Notes: generated by a model not told the origin, from the letters alone. A DNA stretch of 64,000 bases from an uncultured Ruminococcus sp. (GCA_910579955.1 CAJTWE010000008.1:1-64000), one strand, 5' to 3'. Shown: positions 48,861 to 57,476, counted from the first letter of the stretch. Program-made: numbers and translations.

Positions 48861-48976
48861 GTGCTTTTCAATATTTTTTTCTAAACGGCCACTTATTTTG
48901 ACATTTCAGTCTATTTTAAAGCCATTTATTTGTGAACAATGCACAAAGGACCGCACTTATGCTAATTAAAAATAAC

Positions 48977-49008
48977 AAAGGGAATCAATCTAACAGACGA
49001 TTTCCTTT
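48977..49008 (-). terminator. Terminator of the secreted dockerin operon
   Basis: Minus strand: AAAGGAAATC / GATTCCCTTT (10 bp, one wobble pair), 12-nt loop, then GTTATTTTTAATT. Confidence 0.75.
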
Positions 49009-49032
49009 TCTTCATATAAATTGAACGTCTAA

Positions 49033-50178
49033 TTATTTACTAACTATATTATTCCAATCTGGCTCAAGTCCTGCGATACTTTGCGCATAATATGTGAGAA
49101 TATTTGTTGCATCTGAAATATCCACCTTTGCATCTTCGCTGTCTGCACCGTTTATACTTTCGGTATCAGTATCAGCAAGATAGTATGAGAACTTATTGAG
49201 TTCCTCATCATCTTTGAATGAAGCGTCAAGACCTGCTGTTCTTTTTGCATAATATTCCAGTGCGGCTGTAGCATCGCTCATATCAACTATTCCATCCAGA
49301 TTTGCATCGCCTTTGAGTTCTGGATTTGCTTCGCCGAGGACTGCTAATTTTACACTTACTTTAGGTTTAGAGTAGTTCAAACTACGCATATCCTTAATAT
49401 TTTCCTCTCCAATAGAAGGATAACACAGAACTATTGGTTTTCTTAAATCCGATCTGTCATTTGGCAGAGCAAGGAGTCCAAGTTTAAAATAAGTAATTAA
49501 ATCTGTTTCACTTTCTTTTTCAAGGTAAGCACCGTCCTGTAAAAGAACACTTCTATATCGACCTTGCACTTTATAAAGAGCACGACTACTAGCATCATTA
49601 ACCGCACCCGACATTCTAAGCAGTGACAAATCTTCTACATACTCAACCTTGTTTTCCTCGTCCACTATTTCGTAATACGGCTCTTTAGCAATACCGTTGG
49701 ATTCAAAAGAAACGCCTATTTGAAATGCTGAATAATCCGTATATGAATACTTAGGGGCAATAACAACTGCATCGCCAAAATGCCAACTATATTCAACGTC
49801 AAATCCTTCTCCAACAGTAACCGTTTCAAAATTTATGGATTCATCTGTATAGCACCTAGAAAATTCACTCCATATTGTTGAGTCAATATCATATATCTTT
49901 TCATCAAGCACAATATGCTTTACCTGAGGAAGATAGTCTCTCCACGGCTTTAATTCATAATCAGTCGCTCTACCGCCGGTATCTAAGGTGATGTGCTCAT
50001 CAGTATAATTCTCATCAACTTTAAAGGTAAGAGTGTCTCCTGATAATTCCCAGCTAAAAATTTCATTAAAAGTTCCTGATGTAGGAGCTTCTTCGGCGAA
50101 TGAGGATATACTCGGCAAGCTTGCCGCCATCATTGAAATCGCAAGCAGATAAGCGGCTGCTTTACTTTTTAATTTCAT
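49033..50178 (-). CDS. Secreted dockerin protein, 381 residues, no catalytic domain recognised
   Basis: A signal peptide covers about 1-27 (AYLLAISMMAASLPSISSFA). Residues about 35-115 resemble the start of an LRR/BspA-like region (LKPWRDYLPQVKHIVLDEKI), similar in layout to the 270-residue protein at 38651. Residues about 120-285 are unassigned beta-rich sequence. The dockerin (about 290-381) has repeat 1 DANLDGIVDMSDATAALEYY and repeat 2 DSEDAKVDISDATNILTYYA, spaced by an unusually long insert of about 40 residues, and ends QSIAGLEPDWNNIVSK. It is the second gene of a two-gene operon, 20 nt after the 296-residue protein. It may be a binding or structural cellulosome component. Confidence 0.72.
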   Translation of the reverse strand: MKLKSKAAAYLLAISMMAASLPSISSFAEEAPTSGTFNEIFSWELSGDTLTFKVDENYTDEHITLDTGGRATDYELKPWRDYLPQVKHIVLDEKIYDIDSTIWSEFSRCYTDESINFETVTVGEGFDVEYSWHFGDAVVIAPKYSYTDYSAFQIGVSFESNGIAKEPYYEIVDEENKVEYVEDLSLLRMSGAVNDASSRALYKVQGRYRSVLLQDGAYLEKESETDLITYFKLGLLALPNDRSDLRKPIVLCYPSIGEENIKDMRSLNYSKPKVSVKLAVLGEANPELKGDANLDGIVDMSDATAALEYYAKRTAGLDASFKDDEELNKFSYYLADTDTESINGADSEDAKVDISDATNILTYYAQSIAGLEPDWNNIVSK

Positions 50179-50198
50179 AAAATCACCTCGTCTTATTT

Positions 50199-51089
50199 TT
50201 AAGCAAGATATTGATCAAGTTTTACAAGATCAACCATACTTACAATGCCATCAAGATTAAAGTCGGCAGCAGCTACATTTGTAACAAATGAATAGTGGTT
50301 GCTTCCATCTGCATACGTAATATCAAGCGCAGTTTGTTCTGCCAAAAATTGAAGTAAAAGTGTAGAATCAGCTTTATTTACAATTCCATCATGATTTACA
50401 TCGCCTTTTGCGTATGTTTCGTAAGCGAATACATCATTTGGAATCTGATTTTCATCCATCTCTACTGACATGGAGATTGTATTATAAAGCTTAGCTTCAG
50501 TATTCACAGTAGAGTTTATAGGCGCAATTTCTATTTTTGCTACTGAACGAGCAGTAGATGATGAAAATGCATTAACTCCACCCAAACTAATGGTATGACT
50601 CCATTTTGTATATCCACTCTCAAAACCTAAAGCAACGTAGCTCGCATTACTTTCATAGCTAGGTACTAAAGTCATACTTTCCTTTGTTGTACTTACCAAC
50701 TTATTGGAAGCAGAAACTTTAATTTTAGATTCATCAATTGGACAATCCGGTGTTGTAGCAATTACAAGAACAAAATGCTCTGTAGATGCAAGTCCTGTGT
50801 TGCTGTAATAATGACCGGGGGTTGTCGCTCTTGCCATTGGCTGTTCTTCCATCATCGCAAGACCTTCCATGTATGTATCCATAATGTCCATGGCTTCATC
50901 TAAAGCACATCCATTATCAATGAGATACTGCGCACACTTGCGGTCGATACCCTCATTAAACGATTGTACGAATTCCTCCTTTGCCATATCTTGATTTTCA
51001 TAAGCAAATGCCGGTGATATGGACGCCGCCATTGCTGTCGTGGTTACCGCTGCAAGTATAGCTGCTGCGGCTCTTTTTACTGTTTTCAT
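50199..51089 (-). CDS. Secreted dockerin protein, 296 residues, with swapped-repeat dockerin
   Basis: A signal peptide covers about 1-29 (AAAAILAAVTTTAMAASISP). A helical stretch at about 32-80 (YLIDNGCALDEAMDIMDTYM) precedes a beta-rich domain at about 90-225 that I cannot assign. The C-terminal dockerin (about 228-296) has DVNHDGIVNKAD-STLLLQFLAE first and DFNLDGIVSMVD-LVKLDQYLA second. Compared with ScaC and GH74, the halves are in the opposite order: their first repeat has the MVD-x3-4-KYL pattern and their second the LLQFLGE pattern. It is the first gene of the operon, directly after a consensus promoter and a small leader hairpin. Confidence 0.72.
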   Translation of the reverse strand: MKTVKRAAAAILAAVTTTAMAASISPAFAYENQDMAKEEFVQSFNEGIDRKCAQYLIDNGCALDEAMDIMDTYMEGLAMMEEQPMARATTPGHYYSNTGLASTEHFVLVIATTPDCPIDESKIKVSASNKLVSTTKESMTLVPSYESNASYVALGFESGYTKWSHTISLGGVNAFSSSTARSVAKIEIAPINSTVNTEAKLYNTISMSVEMDENQIPNDVFAYETYAKGDVNHDGIVNKADSTLLLQFLAEQTALDITYADGSNHYSFVTNVAAADFNLDGIVSMVDLVKLDQYLA

Positions 51090-51112
51090 TTAGAAAATTC
51101 CTTTCATTTTTT

Positions 51113-51130
51113 TTACTGCTATCGCAGTAA
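51113..51130 (-). promoter_or_regulatory. Leader hairpin of the secreted dockerin operon
   Basis: A perfect 7-bp stem TTACTGC / GCAGTAA with loop GATA on the minus strand, in the short 5' leader, about 25 nt before the start codon. Confidence 0.5.
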
Positions 51131-51138
51131 TTACCTAT

Positions 51139-51167
51139 ATTATATCATTGTCCACACCATTTGTCAA
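51139..51167 (-). promoter_or_regulatory. Promoter of the secreted dockerin operon
   Basis: Minus strand: TTGACA, 17-bp spacer, extended -10 TG-A-TATAAT; consensus in both boxes. Confidence 0.88.
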
Positions 51168-51218
51168 TATTTATTTTATTTTTTCTTAAACCTTATGCAA
51201 AATTCGGCACTTTTTCAC

Positions 51219-51254
51219 AAAAAAGAGCCCCGCAGTTTTTCTCACCGCAGGGCT
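51219..51254 (-). terminator. Terminator of the DUF1540 gene
   Basis: Minus strand: AGCCCTGCGGT / ACTGCGGGGCT (11 bp with wobble pairs), loop GAGAAAA, then CTTTTTTG. Confidence 0.88.
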
Positions 51255-51269
51255 GATTTTTAAAACAGC

Positions 51270-51464
51270 TTATCGACAGCCTTCGCCTGTGCAAGCGCTT
51301 GATCTCTTGACAAAGCTCTTGCAATCTGTACACTCAGGTACTGTCGGGTTTGTTTCATGTGTGCCAACATGAATGCTGTCCAGAACACAATAGTTCTCGG
51401 ATACCATGTTATGCTGACACTGGCTTACTGTACAGTTGATACAAGGATTCTTACGTGTTTCCAT
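51270..51464 (-). CDS. DUF1540 small cysteine-rich protein
   Basis: A 64-residue protein with nine cysteines. The DUF1540 pattern is visible: CINCTVSQCQHN, then NYCVLDSIHVGTHETNP, then ECTDCKSF. These small proteins, common in Clostridia, are probably metal-binding and their role is not established. AGGAAG precedes the ATG. Monocistronic, with its own strong terminator. Confidence 0.85.
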   Translation of the reverse strand: METRKNPCINCTVSQCQHNMVSENYCVLDSIHVGTHETNPTVPECTDCKSFVKRSSACTGEGCR

Positions 51465-51483
51465 AAATAATACTTCCTTTCAT

Positions 51484-51788
51484 TATATGCCGATCTTTCG
51501 GCTTGAAAATATTATATCCTCACGATTTATGTTTATACATACACTTTTCTTTTTTCTGCTTTTCAATATCATATCACATTATTTTCACATTAACGGGGTA
51601 TACTATAACCATGCTCTTCAAAGAGCATATAACATCCTCTAAAATGCTTTTACATTTACCCCAGTGTAAAAGTAATCCCCAATAATCCCTATATCATAGC
51701 AGCTGCGTCTCCAACCCCGAGACGCATTGCTGCAATACCTACTACAGGGCAGATAATAACGACATATTCCACCCTTTCAAATAAAATA
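51484..51788. other. Intergenic stretch between the DUF1540 and glycosyltransferase genes
   Basis: About 300 nt, AT-rich, without a supportable gene. It holds the presumed DUF1540 promoter region (TATAAT near 51515-51520 on the minus strand, weak -35) and a short GCCG/CGGC hairpin in its leader. Confidence 0.5.
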
Positions 51789-51827
51789 TACGAAAAAAGC
51801 AGCTGAACTCCAGCTGCTTTTTTCGTA
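51789..51827. terminator. Terminator of the glycosyltransferase gene
   Basis: A perfect 17-bp stem TACGAAAAAAGCAGCTG / CAGCTGCTTTTTTCGTA with loop of five bases; works in both directions. It starts just 3 nt after the stop codon. Confidence 0.92.
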
Positions 51828-51830
51828 TTA

Positions 51831-53063
51831 TCAGGAAACATTCACTGTTTCAGTTTCTTTGTTCTTCTCATGTGTTTTTGTCTCTGCTTTTGCCTCTTCG
51901 ACCTCGACCTCTTCGCAGTTTTCTAGCTGCACTTCATAGATCTGTCGCATTATGTACTCCGCATTCTCACGATAAAATGCTTCCACCGCATGACGATTGT
52001 GCTGTCCGATATTCTCTCGAAGCCTTTTATCCTCTGTAAGAGCTTCGATGCCTGCCACAAAGCCGGTTATATCGTCAGGCTTGAAACAAAAGCCCGTCAC
52101 ACCGTCCTCCATAAAGTCTTTAAAACACTGAACATTTGACGTAATAAGCGGAAGTCCTGCCTCCATAGCTTCAAGAGCGGCTATGCCTACGCCTTCTTCC
52201 TTGGACGGCAAGCAAAAAATGTCGCAAGCATGCAGCATATTTACAATATCGTCACGATGCTTTGTGAAGTGAACTCTGTCCTCTAAATTAAGATTTCGTG
52301 TAAGCTTATAGAGATAATCCGCATTGTCCCCGCCACCGCATATTACATAGTGAATCTCAAGCATTCTCAAACGTGCAAGAGCTTTCAGTATAATGGCGTG
52401 ATTCTTTTGTTTTGTCAAAGCGCCAACTGTTATAAGCGTTACAGCGTTTTGCGGTATTTCCATAAAGTCACGCATTCTATGACGGCTTACTGTAGGCGCA
52501 CGAAAACGATATGGATCAAGTCCCGTTCCGGGAATGCGGAAAATGTGCTTTGACTTGAAATTATTTTTCGCAAAGTTGTAGTCCTCATGATTGCAGCATA
52601 TAAATATTTCTGCATACTTTGCAGCTCTTTTAAGCTTTGGTGTAAGTTTCCGGCGTTTCATAAATGACACGCCATCGTAAACAGGCAGCCCATAAGAAGT
52701 ACACATAACCGGTATGTGATACTTTTCCGCAATAGGCCCTGCACATTGAAGAGCTGTCAGGGTAAGGCAGTGTACCAGATCGTAATCAAAATGCTTGAAG
52801 ATCTTGACAAGCTCTTTTTCTATGTTTGGTTGGTGTATAAAGGGATTATTGAATTTTTCAAAGCCGAGCTGCAAGCATGTTATGCCTGCGTCTCTAAGTT
52901 CATTTGCAAAGGCGTCTACACGTTCCGATGATGTGGTATTTCCATGTATAAAATTACAGCCTACGTGTATTTCGCAGTCCAGTTCAAGCAAAAGGTTAAG
53001 ATTGGAACGATTGTTAAGATCCTGCAAAGACGCTGTGTCTGAAAGCACCAGAACACGTTTCAT
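51831..53063 (-). CDS. GT4-family glycosyltransferase
   Basis: A 410-residue GT-B fold glycosyltransferase. The N-terminal domain (1 to about 185) includes YDLVHCLTLTALQCAGPIAE; the C-terminal domain carries TLITVGALTKQKNHAIILKA and the donor-binding CDIFCLPSKEEGVGIAALEA, with the E-x7-E motif typical of family 4. It transfers a sugar from a nucleotide donor, probably to cell-surface glycan or lipid. A charged tail of about 30 residues rich in Glu, Lys and Thr (VEVEEAKAETKTHEKNK) follows the domain. Monocistronic; its promoter is embedded in nested inverted repeats. Confidence 0.88.
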   Translation of the reverse strand: MKRVLVLSDTASLQDLNNRSNLNLLLELDCEIHVGCNFIHGNTTSSERVDAFANELRDAGITCLQLGFEKFNNPFIHQPNIEKELVKIFKHFDYDLVHCLTLTALQCAGPIAEKYHIPVMCTSYGLPVYDGVSFMKRRKLTPKLKRAAKYAEIFICCNHEDYNFAKNNFKSKHIFRIPGTGLDPYRFRAPTVSRHRMRDFMEIPQNAVTLITVGALTKQKNHAIILKALARLRMLEIHYVICGGGDNADYLYKLTRNLNLEDRVHFTKHRDDIVNMLHACDIFCLPSKEEGVGIAALEAMEAGLPLITSNVQCFKDFMEDGVTGFCFKPDDITGFVAGIEALTEDKRLRENIGQHNRHAVEAFYRENAEYIMRQIYEVQLENCEEVEVEEAKAETKTHEKNKETETVNVS

Positions 53064-53076
53064 GTATTTTTTCTCC

Positions 53077-53126
53077 TTTCCGAAAAATAGTATACTATTA
53101 TTAGTATATCACATTTTTTTCGGAAA
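53077..53126. repeat. Nested inverted repeats over the glycosyltransferase promoter
   Basis: Outer arms TTTCCGAAAAA (53077-53087) and TTTTTCGGAAA (53116-53126) enclose inner arms TATACTA (53091-53097) and TAGTATA (53102-53108). The -10 box lies in the inner repeat. Confidence 0.65.
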
Positions 53127-53131
53127 TGCAA
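53103..53131 (-). promoter_or_regulatory. Promoter of the glycosyltransferase gene
   Basis: Minus strand: TTGCAT, 17-bp spacer, extended -10 TG-A-TATACT. Confidence 0.75.
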
Positions 53132-53159
53132 GAACGGAACTTTTGCTATTTATAAAAAC

Positions 53160-54477
53160 TCATTCTGTCTCAAAAATTACGTATTCATTAAACTGTTCTG
53201 TGCCGTTTTCGTCCCAGTAATGAGTGTATTCTACAATTTTATCTATTTCACTCAGGCGCATAGGTCTGCTGTAACAATTTACTATACCATCACAGGTGGC
53301 ACTGCCTGCTGAAGATGTACCGTAGGAATATGGAAATGCCTTATAACGTGTTCCTTCTAATATGTAGCTGGAGTCGCTTTGGTCTACCGGAATATCGCTG
53401 AACATTCTGAATTCATCCGCCATGACTGTTCCGTCATTAAGGAAAATGGCAGTTCCACAGAATTCTTCCTTGGAAGGATCGAATTCATCGTTATAAGGAT
53501 CATAATTATTATCCATTGACCTATACAAAGACAGATCGTCCAAAATGTAGACATTGTGGTCAGTTTCAATAGTAAGCGGTTCAGACTGCGGCTCTGCAAT
53601 CGGAATATCTGCTGACCAGCCTCCTTTTAAAACTGACTGCTCTTGTGCATAGTAACCCCTTTGTGTTTTACTTCTAAGCTCATCAAATCCATTTTCATGC
53701 TGGAATTTCTTCCAATCACCAATGTCCATATCCTCTGTGAAATACTTTTTCTGTAGTTCATCGTCAAGCTCAATCATTTTCTCAAAAACAGCATTTTCTT
53801 GAGCTGATGTATAAACACCTGCAAAATCAACGTGCATTGAAGCTCCGGCAAGCTCTGAATCCACCAGATAATAAGTCAGATAATAAAGTTTCGCTCTTTT
53901 GGAACGGCTCTGAAACAAATCCACTCAAAGCCGCTTCCTTTTTTGTTCCGTCTTTCAGTGTAAACGCAAAGTACGGCAGCATTTTCATATCATCAGTAAG
54001 CACCGTGCCATCCAGCACTGTTAAACGAAAGCTCATCATAAGAGAATTGCTGTCATTATATAGCCCCAAAAATTCCATAGTACCGGACTGTGTCTGCGTA
54101 AACGTCACATCAGGACAGTTATAATATGGCTGCATCTCTGCAATAGCTTCGGGAAGCACCATATTCACAGCAGGCAAATGTTCATTAACAGCAGTACCCT
54201 GTACATCGGCTTTTGATACAGATTTAAAGAACTCATCCATTTTTCCAGATACAGCACCTGCTGTAATAGTTCCTCCTGCCAATACGGCAATTGCTGCTGC
54301 TATGCCAAAAACACGATAAGAACGACGTTTCGTCTGCTTCACAGGGTGAATATCCGCCTTTTCAAACGCTTTGTCCGTTACGGATTTCAGGTCTATATCC
54401 TGACCTTTAAGCTTCGGCAGCTTCTCAAACTCCTCACTATTAAACGCATCGAAAATATCATACAAATTCCGTTTCAT
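53160..54477 (-). pseudogene. Frameshifted anti-sigma factor-like gene (pair 3)
   Basis: Two frames together make one protein of about 438 residues. The first (from the ATG at 54477) has a cytoplasmic segment, a membrane helix (VFGIAAAIAVLAGGTITAGA, about residues 57-76) and the start of the outer domain. The second continues to 53160 with RAKLYYLTYYLVDSELAGAS onward. The break lies near 53897-53900, at a run of four A on the minus strand (TTCCAAAAGAGCG); removing one A restores a continuous SEPFQ-RAKLYYLTYY. Stopping in the first frame gives 216 residues; a GTG restart in the second has no good ribosome binding site. It is a disrupted gene, a sequencing error, or a slippage site. The start overlaps the sigma gene by 20 nt. 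Confidence 0.75.
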
Positions 54478-55012
54478 AAGTATACCCTCTTTCTATAAGC
54501 AAATCTTTAAGTTTCTTTCGTGCTCTATGCAGACGTACTTTTACTGCACTAGTTGAAAGCTTCATTTCATCAGCAATTTCTTGAATTTGCTGATAATAAT
54601 AGTAATGCCGTATCAGTACCTCTCCATCTTGTTCAGAAAGCTGCGTTATTGCATCACGAATAGTCTCAGCAAGCAGTGTTTTCTCTACTTCTTCCTGCAA
54701 ATCAGCAGCGTCTATTATAATAGTATCCTCAATGGGTACTGTATCTTTCCGGCTGCGTAAACGACTCTTTGTTTTATTGCGTGCAATGGCTGCAAGATAG
54801 GGCTGCACCTTCCCTTCTATTAGCTTATCTGACGTTTGCCATGCCGCCAAAAACACATCTGCTGCAAGCTCTTCGACATCATCTTCTCCAAGCACACCTC
54901 TGCTTATGTTCCGTATAATCGCAGCCACATAGCCGCTATAGGAATCTATAAGCTTTTTAAGAGCGTTCGGATCTTTTTCACGCATCTGCGAAATAAGCAC
55001 TTTTTCTCTCAT
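54458..55012 (-). CDS. ECF-type RNA polymerase sigma factor (pair 3)
   Basis: A 184-residue sigma factor. Region 2 is VLGEDDVEELAADVFLAAWQ with KVQPYLAAIARNKTKSRLRS; region 4 is QQIQEIADEMKLSTSAVKVR. GGAGG precedes the ATG. It is the first gene of a pair with the frameshifted anti-sigma gene, overlapping it by 20 nt. If that anti-sigma factor is truncated outside the membrane, its control of this sigma factor may be altered. Confidence 0.88.
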   Translation of the reverse strand: MREKVLISQMREKDPNALKKLIDSYSGYVAAIIRNISRGVLGEDDVEELAADVFLAAWQTSDKLIEGKVQPYLAAIARNKTKSRLRSRKDTVPIEDTIIIDAADLQEEVEKTLLAETIRDAITQLSEQDGEVLIRHYYYYQQIQEIADEMKLSTSAVKVRLHRARKKLKDLLIERGYTYETEFV

Positions 55013-55114
55013 TGGACTAAACCTCCTTTCACTTATAAAAACGCATAAACAAACGAAAAGGTTACATTATAAATCAACTTCCAAATAATCTAAAAACAAT
55101 TTCATAAACAAAAA

Positions 55115-55138
55115 GACCGCTGAATAAAATCAGCAGTC
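55115..55138 (-). terminator. Terminator of the pseudouridine synthase gene
   Basis: Minus strand: GACTGCTGA / TCAGCGGTC (9 bp, one wobble pair), 6-nt loop, then TTTTTG. Confidence 0.85.
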
Positions 55139-55145
55139 ATAATTT

Positions 55146-56003
55146 TTATAGATCTATATTAGAAAATAACGCTTTTATATCGTCGGGGAGTCTTGATTTT
55201 ACGGTTATAACTCTGCCGCTTTCGGGTTCTTCAAACTCAACCCTATTGCAATGAAGCGCATGACGTGAAATATCACTTAAATCACCGCCATACAGTTCGT
55301 CCCCTGCAAGCGGATGTCCTATATATGCCATGTGTACACGCAGCTGATGTGTACGTCCTGTTTCAGGATAAAGTCCTAAAAGGGTATACTTTTCATTACT
55401 GCAAATCGGCTTATAATGTGTAACGGCACTCTTGCCGTCTGCTCTCACTTCTCTTAGCATAACAGAGTTATCTTTTCGTTCAATAGGAGCGTCTACAGTA
55501 CCTTTATCTGTTATACTACCTGTAACAGCAGCAATATAGCTCTTTCTTATTTTGCCCTGAACAAATCCTGCACCATACGCTGACAAAGCTACTATACATA
55601 CGCCGCTTGTATTTCTGTCAAGCCGTGTTATACAGCGAAACGGCATTTCTGCAAACTCCGCTGCAAAAGCATTTGCAAGAGTATCCGTATAATGCCCATG
55701 AGACTGGTGACATGGCATAAACGGCGGTTTATCATATACTATGAGATGTTCTCCCCTGTAAAGCACCGGAACTTTTAAAGATAGATTCGCCTCTACTTTG
55801 CTTTCCGCATCCGGTGATATAAGAACGATCTCATCACCGGGATAAACAGTATCAACAGTACGAATATGAGCACCATTTCTCAAAATAGAACCCTGATACT
55901 TACACTTTGCAAGCAGCCTTCTGGAAACCTGCATATCATGTCTGAGAAAGTTCTCCAGTTTCATAGGTTCGCTTATGTTTGCCGTGAATGTTAGTCTGCT
56001 CAT
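55146..56003 (-). CDS. RluA-family pseudouridine synthase
   Basis: A 285-residue enzyme that isomerises uridine in rRNA or tRNA. The ATG at 56003 has AGGAG well placed; a longer frame does not. The N-terminal part (about 15-75) looks like a weak S4-type RNA-binding domain (LENFLRHDMQVSRRLLAKCK). The catalytic motif is TRLDRNTSGVCIVALS with the catalytic Asp; YKPICSNEKYTLLGLYPETG and RTHQLRVHMAYIGHPLAGDE follow. It overlaps the upstream membrane protein gene by 68 nt. The target nucleotide is unknown. Confidence 0.88.
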   Translation of the reverse strand: MSRLTFTANISEPMKLENFLRHDMQVSRRLLAKCKYQGSILRNGAHIRTVDTVYPGDEIVLISPDAESKVEANLSLKVPVLYRGEHLIVYDKPPFMPCHQSHGHYTDTLANAFAAEFAEMPFRCITRLDRNTSGVCIVALSAYGAGFVQGKIRKSYIAAVTGSITDKGTVDAPIERKDNSVMLREVRADGKSAVTHYKPICSNEKYTLLGLYPETGRTHQLRVHMAYIGHPLAGDELYGGDLSDISRHALHCNRVEFEEPESGRVITVKSRLPDDIKALFSNIDL

Positions 56004-56724
56004 GATTGCATTTCTCCTGATATTGCCATTCAATATGACGTACTGAAAAATATGTTACAAGTGTCTGTGCAAATACCGGTGAAAGAAGTCTGAATATATT
56101 TCTCACAAAAAGTACGGCTGCAAAACCTGCCGTACCCGACAACATTTTTACTGACTTAAAAAAATTCTTTAACGCACCTTCATCAGGATTTACAGCGCAC
56201 ATTACCTCTGCTCCGAGAAAATATACGCTGAGCCTTATTTTTAACCATACCAAAACCATAACAGCAGGTATAGCCTGAAAAGCTGCCATCAGTCTGTATA
56301 CGCTATCCACTGCAAAAGAATTCGTTCCTATGCACCACGCTCCGAAAAGAAGTACTCCTACAAAAAGCACATTGAATAAAAAACGCATAAGTCCACGAAT
56401 AAAATAAAGCCGTCTGAATTTTTTACGAATAGCTCTATCATATCCGCATGGAAGAGATATATTAAAAATGCATCGCTTTACTAAATTGCATCTAATCCCT
56501 ACAGATAAAAGCGCATGAGAAACATGTAGTATAAACCTCAGAGCGCACCATATAAGTACAGCTTCGTAAAAATAAAAGTAACTGCACAAAAAATATGCTC
56601 CTATAAATTCCACCGATACACGCAATATGGAAATTCCTGCCATTCCTAGAATAGGCATAAGTATTTTTATATAGCTGCCTTTTACAGCTGATTTTGAAAA
56701 ACGGCAAAGTGCATTTTGCTTCAT
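55936..56724 (-). CDS. Unknown multi-pass membrane protein, 262 residues
   Basis: Not recognised. The ATG at 56724 follows GGGAGG. About five or six hydrophobic segments can be seen (for example SYIKILMPILGMAGISILRV, FLFNVLFVGVLLFGAW, AFQAIPAVMVLVWLKI), with basic loops and a hydrophilic C-terminus rich in His, Lys and Glu. The C-terminal part overlaps the RluA gene by 68 nt in another frame, so the last 20 or so residues are constrained by both. It lies 85 nt downstream of the histidine phosphatase gene on the same strand and may be co-transcribed. Confidence 0.6.
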   Translation of the reverse strand: MKQNALCRFSKSAVKGSYIKILMPILGMAGISILRVSVEFIGAYFLCSYFYFYEAVLIWCALRFILHVSHALLSVGIRCNLVKRCIFNISLPCGYDRAIRKKFRRLYFIRGLMRFLFNVLFVGVLLFGAWCIGTNSFAVDSVYRLMAAFQAIPAVMVLVWLKIRLSVYFLGAEVMCAVNPDEGALKNFFKSVKMLSGTAGFAAVLFVRNIFRLLSPVFAQTLVTYFSVRHIEWQYQEKCNHEQTNIHGKHKRTYETGELSQT

Positions 56725-56809
56725 GGAAAAATCCTCCCTTTTTTTCTTTAGCGCATAACGCATAAATAGCTAAGAAAATTATGCCACAGATTTGCCGTTT
56801 TATTCCGGG

Positions 56810-57427
56810 TCACTCCTGATAAGGTGTCATGCCCAAAAGCTCAAGTGCTCCGCTTCTTTGCCAGAGTGATGCTGTAATGTGTATGTCGTAGCCCTCGCCA
56901 AACTCTGCACGAAGCTCATTAGGGTCTACCTTTGGTATACCAAAACCTGCCATCATACTTGTGATGATGCCGCCATGTGTTACAACAGCACAATGTCTCA
57001 GGTCGTTTTCCATCATATCTTTAATAATGTATGCAAGCGCCTTGAATATTCTCAACTGAACATCTGCCATGCTCTCGCCTTCCGGAGGAGCACACTCAGC
57101 GCCTCCGTGAAGCCATTCCTTAAATTCAGGAAGCTGTGTCAATTCGTCAGCAGATTTGCCGTCAAACTTGCCGAAATCCATCTCAATCAAATTATCTACA
57201 CAGTCAATATCTCTGTCTGGAAAGAGTATCTCCGCAGTTTCAGTACAGCGTCTAAGAGGGCTTGAATAAACCTTTGCTACACCCGGATAAACATACTCAT
57301 CCATCTTATTATAAAGCTCTGCAATCCCCTTTTCTGACAAAGGATAATCAGTTCTACCTATATAAATACCATTATCGTTAGCTTCTGTTCTGCCGTGCCG
57401 GATAACGCTCAGATGATAACCGTTCAT
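56810..57427 (-). CDS. Histidine phosphatase family protein (phosphoglycerate mutase-like)
   Basis: A 205-residue protein with the catalytic RHG motif at the start (SVIRHGRTEAND), SSPLRRCTETAEIL (second Arg), EMDFGKFDGKSADEL and late VVTHGGIITSMM (second His). It belongs to the phosphoglycerate mutase/CobC branch of small phosphatases; the substrate cannot be told from sequence. AAAGGAG precedes the ATG. It is transcribed away from the rnf operon, with a 248-bp divergent spacer between. Confidence 0.88.
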   Translation of the reverse strand: MNGYHLSVIRHGRTEANDNGIYIGRTDYPLSEKGIAELYNKMDEYVYPGVAKVYSSPLRRCTETAEILFPDRDIDCVDNLIEMDFGKFDGKSADELTQLPEFKEWLHGGAECAPPEGESMADVQLRIFKALAYIIKDMMENDLRHCAVVTHGGIITSMMAGFGIPKVDPNELRAEFGEGYDIHITASLWQRSGALELLGMTPYQE

Positions 57428-57476
57428 ATATACATACTCCTTTTTATATTGTTTAAAAAAAACCTTGTTTTCACGA

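Noticed and set aside
51290..51302. CAAGCGCTTG palindrome as a third CcpA/LacI-type operator
   Set aside because: It lies inside the DUF1540 coding region near its 3' end, away from any promoter.
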